Below are positions 55,642 to 64,000 of a DNA stretch of 64,000 bases, one piece after another. Position 1 is the first letter of the stretch; every line of letters begins with the position of its first letter. The notes below the pieces were generated by a model. That model searched no databases. It worked only from the letters and a program-made list of their open reading frames with translations, and had not been told where the DNA came from. The stretch lies in assembly GCA_047967505.1 (NCBI GenBank), contig CM106541.1; one strand, written 5' to 3'. Both the position numbers and the translations under genes were made by a program. Origin of the DNA: Dipteris shenzhenensis (Eukaryota > Polypodiophyta > Polypodiopsida > Gleicheniales).

Positions 55642-56090
55642 TCAAAACAAAACAAGATAAAAGGAAGAGTACACACATGAACAAAACTGCAAATGGGAGA
55701 AAAAGAGATCATAAATGAACTCTTGTTGTGTATCTGTATCATATGTGAAAAAATATGGAGTTGGATCGACGTATGAATGTGATGGTTGTACATCACTAGA
55801 ATCAAACTGTGCTAATTTAGATGAGACTTCCTCGTGCTGAGGGATTACCATCAAATGTGCCTCATGCTGAGGGATTACTATCAAATGTGCCTCATGATAA
55901 GGACTTACCAAGAAATGTGCATGATTAGAAAGAGTGGGATGATCCATGCTAACATTTGAAGCATCTGCATCTGATCTCTCAAGGCCAATGAGGGTCGAGT
56001 TAGTGTCATAAATTGGTACATAACTTGTGGCAATAAATGGTCAAAGTAGTTTCTCTTGCCACTCATGGATCTTTTCTGAGTCATGATTGG
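55642..56090 (-). pseudogene. Coding-like fragment with three 10-residue repeats
   Basis: Reading leftward, a frame gives HDSEKIHEWQEKLL, a TGA, then PFIATSYVPIYDTNSTLIG, and from 55947 a 101-codon ORF with repeats HAHFLVSPYH, EAHLIVIPQH and EAHLMVIPQH. These come from three 30-bp DNA repeats at about 55830-55919. A Tyr/Asp/Pro-rich stretch (YVDPTPYFFTYDTDTQQEF) follows. I do not know the family. It could be an exon of a decayed host gene. Confidence 0.35.
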
Positions 56091-56229
56091 TGTATTATCA
56101 ACTATGTGATGTGGATAACTTCATGTTGGAGGTAGTTTGGTGCTTTATGCAAGAGGCTTACCTATGTATCGCAAGGTTGTGTACTCGTGAGAACACTGTA
56201 AGAGCTTCCCCACTAAGGGGCTTACACTA

Positions 56230-58080
56230 AACAATCAATAGAAAGCCATGTATGGCAAGGATCAAGCCTATAAGAAAGTGATGACAACTAAGTGTCAGGC
56301 ATAGCAAAGAGGTTGTACAAGGATGATGTATGTCACATGTGTGCAGGAACCAATGCCAAAAAAAAAAAAATGGGTGGCATGTGTGCATGCAAATGTGCAA
56401 CAATCCTAAATTTGTGAGGGATCACCCTACCAAGTATCACACTGATAGACAAAATTGCCTAAGCTGGTGACGCATGTGTGAATGTGTGCACTGATGATAA
56501 AACTGAATAGGACTGACGGGCATTGGGAACTAATTGGATAATGTGGAAATGGCTTACTTGGCTTGGTGGAGTTGAATCTCCTCTATGAAGGTGCTAGTCT
56601 ATAGTTAGACTACACGTCAAAGCATCAAATGCAGTAAAATAATTTTATCTTAATTAATTTTAAGTGTTGGGTATGCTGTAATGGATCAAGAGATGGTTCT
56701 AATGATGAGGATTTCATGATGTTGACCTATGGAAAAGTCAAAAGACACATCTAAGGTTCTCAACGCGTAGAGCACAATATGTGTCCAATCATTTTTCCTT
56801 TTTGGATCACCTCCACATTCCACCTGGATCAAAAGTTATGTCTCCCAAAAGAATAGGCCAAGGCTTTGATCACAAGAGGGCTGGTCAAAATGATGAGGTG
56901 TTTTGTGATGAGGTGGTAGGCGAAGGTCACATGCAGAAACACATTGTTCCTGTGAAGAGGCAACTATTCTTGGCTAGAACTCTACCATGTGGTAGTGCTG
57001 ATTGGGAAGCTGACATGGCACTGGTAGCTTGATGATGTGGCTACACAGATGGCACTGATGACGTGTTAATGGATGTTGATTGGGCACTGACATGGCAGTG
57101 TGGGCTTGTCAATGATGATATGGCAAGGTCTCAATGGGATGCTGACATGGCAATGAATGTGATGTGGCAATATACGATTAGCCAATGATGTGTTAGCAAG
57201 GTCATGGTGGTAGATAAGCCACATGGCAATCAAGATAAGATCGCCACATGGTAACCTTTGGACCAAGCCCTAAGATCCGGTGATCTTGGGGTGTAGATAA
57301 GCTCATCAGATGGAGTCTTTGAGAGATGTTGATGGAATCTTGAGATTCTTATCTTCTTCAACTTGTTGAGGTGTGAGGTTGCCTACAGACGCTAGGCGTT
57401 GCTATGTGTACTTGCGCATTGGCCATCATGGAGGGAACATAGTTGATCGACTGTGGGTCATTTGTTGAGTTGAGCACGTGGAGCATCTGGAGCTTCACGT
57501 AGAGGTTGCATCTGAGTAGTGTGCTAGGCTAAGCCATTGGGTGAGAGAGCTGTTGAGTTGGTGTGAACACCATTTGCTAGCTCGGTTGGAGCTCGTTGAA
57601 GGCTAAGGGCATTGGAGTCATGAATGTGGTGTGTGGAAAAGTTAAGGGGAATCGGGCCGCTCCTCATTGGGAGGCATTTGTGTTGAGTCACCGTAGTCGC
57701 TTGAGTGATTAATGGCAAGCTGAACTCTGAGGGAGTGGTGTGAATTGGAGCCTTGTCATCTACTGGAGTCAACCATTCTATAGGCTAGTAATCAGTGGGA
57801 GGCTTAAGCCTCTTGTGGTTCTTGTGGTTGTTGTGGTCATTTGGCATTTAGCAAGATTTGCATAATCTGGTCATGGGTGGCATTGTATGGCGAAGCTGTT
57901 GTCTTTCCCATCGCCTTGCTATGGAGGGTGTGTCGTTGTAGTGCATTGGGTGGTCTTGAGTTGCTGTGGCTCTCATTGATGATGGCATAGGAGCTTGTAG
58001 TAGAGTCCGCGGTGAAGGCGTTGAAGCCTCATTACTTTGGTGTTGGCGAGCTGGAGTCGGACAAAGGTAGATGGACGTTC
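56230..58080 (-). mobile_element. Relic of the copia A family leader
   Basis: In the same order and orientation as the copia A leader are a TAGCAAAGAGGTTGTACAAGG-like block, a TTTTAAGTGTTGGGT block, dense TGATGTGGCA phrases and a TGCCACATGG...GGTAGATAAG block. Similarity is clear but patchy. No LTR or gag is recognisable. It is probably an old, diverged copy. Confidence 0.5.
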
Positions 58081-58378
58081 GAGTCATTGCTTTTGAATTT
58101 TGGGTGTGGATATGATATGTTGATGTTAAATTTTGGAATGTGTACTACAACTTGAAGATCAAGTTTGCCGAATTTCATCGACCAATGCATAAGTTATTGG
58201 CTAGGCAAGATACGTATATACAAAAATGTCTTGAACCTCACCAAAATTGGCTACACCAAAGCAAACATTGACCCTCTCTCCACACATACAGGCATTTACA
58301 ATATACTCTCTCCCTCATAGGCCCCCCAACTCTCTCACTCTTTCTCCCCGCACATGTCAATATGGGCACCTCTGTCTA

Positions 58379-58401
58379 ACACACACACACACACACACAC
58401 A
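58379..58401. repeat. (AC)n microsatellite
   Basis: A pure AC tract of about 11 units. Confidence 0.9.
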
Positions 58402-60967
58402 ATTATTACTAAATAAAGTGCCATAATCCAAAACTAGTAATGTAAAAGTAAAGATCAATATGGTATTATGATGCATAAACATACATACAATGTGAATGAA
58501 AATAAGATTGATTTTCAAGATCCAAGTTTATATCTTCAAAAACCCAAGAATGCAATCTTTCTAATGCTTCTCTTTCTTTTCTCTATCCTTCCGTTAAACC
58601 TTGTGTGGACTTGTTGTAGAAGGATACATTGTAATTTGTAAACCCTTGAGAATTCTAAACATTACTTTTCCCCTTCAAACTGTGGCATACACAAGATTGA
58701 AGAGATATATTTGGCCTAGGAGAAGGTGAATTCTTCTCCATCTAAGAATGGGAGCAAGAAAAGAGGAACTAAAGAGGTTCACACCAAAAGAAGAGCATGT
58801 TTCACTTAGACAAAGGACTTGGACTATAACGATAGCTTGAGAGAAGAAAGTGGTTAAGAGGATTCATTAGGATTCTACATCATGAGAAGAGCCTTTTTTT
58901 AACAAGCAAAAGGCATGGATCACAAATGGGGATAGTTTGAAAGGACTTTTGGGTTGGTGTTGGGAGACTTTTGGAAAGTTTTTATTTTTTTGGAGGAAAA
59001 ATGTTATGCAAGATTTAAGGCCCATTAAGAGAAAGTGGAGAGTAGGAGGGACCACCCAAAAGGAAAGTGGATACCTGCCAAGTGAGTAAATGCCACAATT
59101 GGTGGTGGAGACAAGATGGGGCACTAGTGGTAGGGAGTGATGAGCGGCCAACAATAAATCCCCTATTCTTTTAATGTCCAAGCATTCCTATTGATACCCT
59201 CTAATGACCAAGCATTCTTTTAATACCCAAGCCTTCTTGGTGGCTAGTAAACTCCTAATCTTGAGATTACAAGTGTTGTAAGGTCCTAGTGCAAGCGGTA
59301 CTTTTTAAGTGCAAATCTCCCCTAATGAATCTTAAAAATTCAATAACCTACCAAATAAGATGAAGAAAAACTCAACTCTTTCATTTCTTATCAAGACAAG
59401 GAAGTTGCAGTTAGGTGTTGCAAGCCACAAGCAATAAAGGGCAAGAGAGCTACAACATAATTTTTATCAAAGAGGGAAGGTTTTACAGTTGGTTAAATGA
59501 TGTAGTAACTGATGTCCTACCAATCCCCTGAGGTATGAAGAAAGTCATTGCAAGATACAAAGACTATAGTACAAGCACCTATGTTATGAAGAAAGCCATT
59601 GCAAGATACAAAGAGTATACTTGCATTGTGTTTTGTAAGATTCTACCTTTCAAGCCCTCAAGATCTTAAGAAAGCCATCAAAAACTATACTTGCATTGTG
59701 TTTTCGTTGTGGTTCATGGGATTCTATCTTTCAACATATAGTGAAAGTATGTAGATGCTATAGTGGATGAGTCAAGAAAGATATCTGACATGGCACTAGA
59801 GCATATGGCATGTCAAGGTAAATAAATGTAAGGATAATGTTTTGTGATTTAGTGGAGGCCATTAAGATTTATTGCAGATAAAATTATGAAGATATGCCAC
59901 AAAATCTTAAATAGTGAATGCTTCTTTGGAAATAGGAATAAGCATAGCCAAATCAAGGAAACAACCAATCAAAATAGTCAAAGCTAAAGCTCCTTACTTT
60001 CAGGAGCTAGCAAGTAAAACATGTGATGTTGATAAGAAAAAGGCATGTTTCCTGTGTAGAAATTAGGTGGATGAAGTCATAGGAAAGTAATGGTACACCA
60101 ACAAAATGTGTAAGAGCCAAGATGCTAAAAGTGTGTGGAGGTAAGGATGCATACCTCTCTTAGGTTCTTGACCTATATTGAGATGTTTTTGTCAAAGGAT
60201 GCTATAAAGTCAATATTGGTCAATGGCATTGATGTAGAGCACTTCATGAGCATGAGCGTTGACGGTTAGGAGAAATCTACATCCCATCTTGGTACTTTCA
60301 AAAGGCAAATTTCCATCTTCTCTTCTTATTCAACTCAAAGCTAAATGATCATGACAAAAGGATAAACCATGATGAGAGGAGATAAAAAAGACACTCCTCT
60401 GCACAATCATGTTTATAAAAGGATAAATCATTAGAAGAGATAAATCAGATGCAAGGAGGCCTCCATTTAAAAGCATCATTCTAGGCAAAGCTAAATGATT
60501 ATGATAAAAGGGTTTATAAACCACTATGAAAAGAGATAAATCATATGTTGGGAGGCCCCCAATTAAATTGTTCTTGCTCACACTAACCCCTTGTAAATTT
60601 TTATGGGAAAGTATTATCAATAAGGTAGAAATCTCTCTTGGCTAGACATTGGACACTTAGTGATTTCACATGAAGAATGTGCCATATTCAAATGTTTTCG
60701 GTTGGTCACAAAGTCCTTCGATTCGGACCACCCCCGAGCCCTAGAAGATGGTTAGCAGAGTCAAGTTAGTCAAAAAATGGCTAACAAGCTCCTCGTGTTC
60801 TTTTAATCCTTTTAAAAAATTTTCAAAGTTGAATGAAAAAGGCCCTCTCTTATTGTAATGTTTGTTTAAAACTCCTCTTTTAAAAGACGCAATACACTAA
60901 CATAGGATGAGGTGGAAACCCACGTCCAAAGTTCCAAAGTCCAAAGAAAATTGCTTGAGGCCTCAAG
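58402..60967. other. No gene recognised; local imperfect repeats
   Basis: Imperfect direct repeats occur at about 59530-59730 (GAAGAAAG(T/C)CATTGCAAGA and ACTTGCATTGTGTTTT phrases) and about 60338-60580 (AAGCTAAATGAT(C/T)ATGA and GAGATAAATCA phrases). ORFs are short and carry no domains. Confidence 0.55.
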
Positions 60968-62113
60968 TTAGTCATGGCTAAACCTATCTAGTTCTTCTTG
61001 GCAGGGAGGGTAGTAGGGGAAGAGATCACCAGACGAGAAGTGTCCGTCTTTGCTTGGTTGCGGTACAACAACGTCGAATCCTTTCTGGACCATATCATAC
61101 AACACGCAGATTGCATCCACATACGGTGTTCCTCTCACCCTTACGTTTATCGCCACGATATTTTCTCCATACCAAAAACAGTGCCCAAGATCTTCTACGT
61201 GCACCCTTGCTTCACCACCCAGTTGCATCAATGCACGTTGTATGATCTCCATCTCCGGCAGCTCTCTGAGTATCTGCCAAAGATTAGGACCTAATCTGGA
61301 CCACACTAATAGGGACCTGCTTGTAGCTTCGCCTTGCTGGGGCTTTATAGAAACGTCCACCATAATTACCGGCCACGTGCCTTTGAGGTCCATGATGAAC
61401 GGCTTGACCGTAACGTCTTGCACTCGGCCATCCCTAATACAACCTGGGCTAGGTCGGGCCACTGCAGGCTCGACGTAGAGTGCGGACGTCTTTCCAGCGT
61501 GAGAGACGCATTCCTGCATCCACCCACTATCGAAAAAGGGGGGAGCGAAGATCGTTCTCTCTTGAGCAGGCGACGGTTCGGGAGCAAAGATGCATTCCCA
61601 AGAGGGTTGCCTGGAATCGAACGTCACAATCCGACTGGCAGCGTAACTTGCAAAGATCTTGAAATGGGTGAAGTCGGGACTGTAGGCGCCCATGGCAAAC
61701 ACGTGGAAAGGTCGATCCAAGGGTGGGGCACGATGCGGGAAAGGTTGATCCAAGGGTGGGGGAGGATGCAATAGGCTCTGAGCATAAGCCTCTGCGTCCA
61801 CGGGGAACTCTGGCACCTCGGTGATCTGGGATGAGGAGGGCTTGAATACAATGAGCTGGGGGATGTCATTGAGCTCACACGTAGCCATGCAGATGAGGCC
61901 AGGAGCGGAAGCGACGATGTGGCATTGCCTAGGGAGCCAAGGTGCAGCCAGGTAGCGGGTCTCTGCAGTGAAAGGGCTGTGAAGGGAGAGAACGTTGTGG
62001 AGGCTCCAACCGATCAAGTAAGGGGGGTTTGTCTGCCTGTTCGAGAAAAACAAGTCGCTGGGAAACTCGTAAGAGAAGCTTATTGAGGAGCTGGGGGGTC
62101 GACGCTGCTCCAT
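60968..62113 (-). CDS. F-box-associated/kelch-like beta-propeller protein lacking a visible F-box
   Basis: An intact 381-codon, intronless ORF starts MEQRRPPSSSISFSYEFPSD. Residues 30-110 (SPFTAETRYLAAPWLPRQC, VASAPGLICMATCELND, LIVFKPSSSQITEVPEFP) follow the opening pattern of plant F-box-associated and kelch-type propellers. Later segments (FKIFASYAASRIVTFDSRQ, NLWQILRELPEMEIIQRAL, AICVLYDMVQKGFDVVVPQP) continue the blade-like pattern. A 40-50 residue F-box is not visible at the N-terminus, so direct SKP1 binding is doubtful. It may be a shortened paralogue of an F-box/kelch protein. A proline-rich insertion (LHPPPPLDQPFPHRAPPLD) contains an internal duplication. CpG content is high compared with surrounding DNA, consistent with an active, less methylated gene. 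The family assignment is moderate. Confidence 0.65.
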   Translation of the reverse strand: MEQRRPPSSSISFSYEFPSDLFFSNRQTNPPYLIGWSLHNVLSLHSPFTAETRYLAAPWLPRQCHIVASAPGLICMATCELNDIPQLIVFKPSSSQITEVPEFPVDAEAYAQSLLHPPPPLDQPFPHRAPPLDRPFHVFAMGAYSPDFTHFKIFASYAASRIVTFDSRQPSWECIFAPEPSPAQERTIFAPPFFDSGWMQECVSHAGKTSALYVEPAVARPSPGCIRDGRVQDVTVKPFIMDLKGTWPVIMVDVSIKPQQGEATSRSLLVWSRLGPNLWQILRELPEMEIIQRALMQLGGEARVHVEDLGHCFWYGENIVAINVRVRGTPYVDAICVLYDMVQKGFDVVVPQPSKDGHFSSGDLFPYYPPCQEELDRFSHD

Positions 62114-62167
62114 AGCCTTGAGAGAATACGCACTTTGTGGTATGAAGGTAGCAAGAGAAGAGCCCTC

Positions 62168-62175
62168 ATTTTATA
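62168..62175 (-). promoter_or_regulatory. TATA box of the propeller gene
   Basis: TATAAAAT on the minus strand lies 55 bp upstream of the ATG, leaving room for a short 5' UTR of about 25-30 nt. Confidence 0.6.
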
Positions 62176-63377
62176 CGGAGGATGGCGATCTTGTGCTGCT
62201 GACTGTTGAGTTCTTTGATTGATTGTAATTAGGCTTATCAAGTATGAAGCCAAAAGTCGGACCGTCACACCGTCTTTAGTAGTGTAGGCTCATTTACATT
62301 TTTGTATTTTAGAGAGACAAAAGGTTTTTCACATGGGTATTTATGTCATCTCATAGATCATTAGGACTGAGAGTTGATCTCTCACATCATATTTTCACAT
62401 ATGTCACAAATGAGCACTAAGAAGGTGGTTCCGATGTACTCTTAGCTTTCATTTGAACAACTGGTTACGGTTTATGCTTATCTAGATGTGGGGGTGTCCT
62501 ATAGCCATTCGATCTCCTTGAAATATCCACCATTATGCTAGAGAAAGGTGCATCCTAATGAGAAATCACAAGCTAGCACCTCATGACTTGTCCATGGAGG
62601 ACGTATGACAAGGACCCATGGTGAGGGTACCCACTCCTACAGAGGGACTAACAAACTTGCAGAGCCAATGTGTGAGTTGAGTACTATTGTCTAATACACG
62701 ATCTACTAGTAGGGTAGCCACACCTTTCCTTGTCAGGGAATTGTGCACCTCAACCATTGTTAGGTTTTCTAAAGACTATTGATCACTTTGAGACGGTTGA
62801 GTAGCATGGGACCATCAAGAAATTTGATGTCATATGCTACACTACGTATGGTCCTAGGGACATCTCTTAGGAACCTTCTCTTAAGGGACGACCATCTTTT
62901 GTGTATAACATAGATTATAGAGGATGAGATTGAATCTCGTGCCATTTTATGAGGCTGAGAGAGATCATGTAGGTGATATGATGAGGACACCTTGAAGGGT
63001 TGGCATGACCGATCCACACAAATGTCATAGGTGCAGTACCTAGGGAGTTTCTCATGCCATAAAACACATGAAGTTTGATAGCAAGTGCACGCTTGAGAGC
63101 ATGAAAAAATGTGATGGCCCACCATAAATCACAGATTTAAGATATGGTGACAGCAAGAATAGCATTGCTATAATATGTAACTTGAGAGGATTGGTGCTAG
63201 GCTAAGGATGAATGCTAAACATAAGACTGGTAGGCAGTACAAATTTGACAATAGAAGACATGACTTTCACAACTTGGGCATGGTGACAAGGGTTATAAGT
63301 ATCTTGCTACTAGTAGTTACAATCTTGTGAGTTATTGCATTTAGTGTAATCTTCAATTTTCTTAATATGCTAAGGTC
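62176..63377. other. No gene recognised
   Basis: Apart from the promoter region near 62200 there are only short ORFs (for example 62769-63125, minus) without domain character. Confidence 0.5.
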
Positions 63378-63998
63378 TCACAAGCAACGCTTTTTGTATG
63401 GCATCATGTGCTTGGCCATTTGCCAACAAGGAGTCTTGAGTATCAAGATGCTTACAACTTTGGTTTCCTCACTATCAAGATGCTTACAACAAGGAGTCTT
63501 GAGTATCAAGATTCTCACAACTTTGGTTTCCTCACTATCCTTTCGTTTCTTGTCTTGATTGTTGCATTTTTCATTTATCAATGCATTTTGCATACCATAA
63601 AATTGTTTGAAAATGCCGTCCTTTTTCATCTTTTGATTGTCTAGAGTTGCTGCCATGGACTTGAGAAGGACTCCCTCTCTCCATTCTTTATCTTCATTTT
63701 AGTGTTCTTTAGTTGTTGCTTCAGGCTTCTCATGTGCTCCTCTACTTCGTGCCTTCTCTACCTCTCCTCCATAGACAACTTTTCAGCTTCCTTTTCCTTT
63801 TTCTTGGTTGCCTTGATTTCTAGTTGTGCTTGCAATTCCCTTGTGTATGTTGCATCTGCTACCTTGGGTTGTGCTTGCTCTACCTTGGCTTCAGTATCTT
63901 CCTTGAGGTTTGCTCAAATACCAGACTTGATTGTTCTTCATAGGCTATCCTTTGTACCTACCTCACCTCCTCATCAATTTTGTGCAAGTGATTTGTAA
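63378..63998 (-). pseudogene. Decayed coiled-coil protein fragment, runs off the window
   Basis: In minus orientation, a Lys/Glu-rich helical frame (about 63905-63660) includes YTRELQAQLEIKATKKKEKE and HEVEEHMRSLKQQLKNTKMK. A further ORF (63656-63378) starts MAATLDNQKMKKDGIFKQFY and carries the repeat SEETKVV(R/S)ILILKTPC twice. Stops and frameshifts separate the parts. The upstream side is outside the window. Coiled coil is supported; function is unknown. Confidence 0.4.
63424..63545. repeat. 63-bp tandem duplication
   Basis: CAACAAGGAGTCTTGAGTAT starts both copies, at 63424 and 63487. The unit is exactly 21 codons, so it repeats a peptide in the minus-strand ORF without a frameshift. Confidence 0.9.
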
Positions 63999-64000
63999 GG

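Noticed and set aside
1-64000. tRNA or rRNA genes
   Set aside because: I looked for tRNA B-box-like GTTCRANNC motifs in cloverleaf context and for rRNA blocks and saw none; the only tRNA-like matches are retroelement primer-binding sites.

Overview
The window is nuclear DNA of a land plant with a large, repeat-rich genome. The evidence is several families of degenerate Ty1/copia and Ty3/gypsy retrotransposons with tRNA-Met type primer-binding sites, a MULE transposase with a WRKY-GCM1 type zinc finger, introns with GT-AG borders, long microsatellites, and a short F-box-associated beta-propeller type gene. That last gene and the GCM-type MULE would fit a seed-free plant (fern, lycophyte or bryophyte), but this is an impression, not a demonstration. 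No rRNA, tRNA, CRISPR array or bacterial gene organisation was found.

Layout. 1-122 is the C-terminal end of a copia pol, followed by a decayed ORF (121-625, minus) and an unidentified two-exon gene (1018-2135, minus) that ends at a complex AC/CG microsatellite. 2.2-11 kb is mostly non-coding, with tandem duplications and one long hairpin (5585-5672). 11032-14122 (minus) is a broken MULE transposase with GCM-like zinc finger, transposase core and SWIM finger. 15.6-18 kb holds simple repeats and a cluster of foldbacks centred on GCGTTAACGC.

18.2-27.8 kb carries copia A (minus, truncated at its pol end) and copia B (24234-27767, both LTRs present, integrase and protease deleted). 28.2-32.2 kb is a decayed Ty3/gypsy pol region (plus). 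32.2-35.3 kb has a pair of 310-bp direct repeats around pyrimidine-rich low-complexity DNA, and a MITE-like foldback. 35893-38465 is a complete gag-only LTR element (TR-GAG type) with a perfect 5-bp target duplication. 40060-42015 (minus) is a three-exon coiled-coil/RING pseudogene with 16 in-frame stops and no frameshift. An array of the palindrome TACCTCGATCGAGGTA lies upstream of its start.

43.9-52.2 kb holds two more members of the copia A family arranged head to head (C minus, D plus). D ends in an LTR next to a 22-bp minisatellite. 53.1-54.1 kb is a LINE-type reverse transcriptase remnant. 56.2-58.1 kb is a relic of the copia A leader. 60968-62113 (minus) is the only long intact ORF that looks like a host gene, and it has a TATA box. 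A decayed coiled-coil ORF reaches the right edge.

No set of genes forms a pathway or operon. The window is best read as one host gene and several host-like relics within layers of nested transposable elements. Many of the nonsense codons can be explained by C-to-T change at CAG and CGA codons, as expected from deamination of methylated CHG and CG sites.
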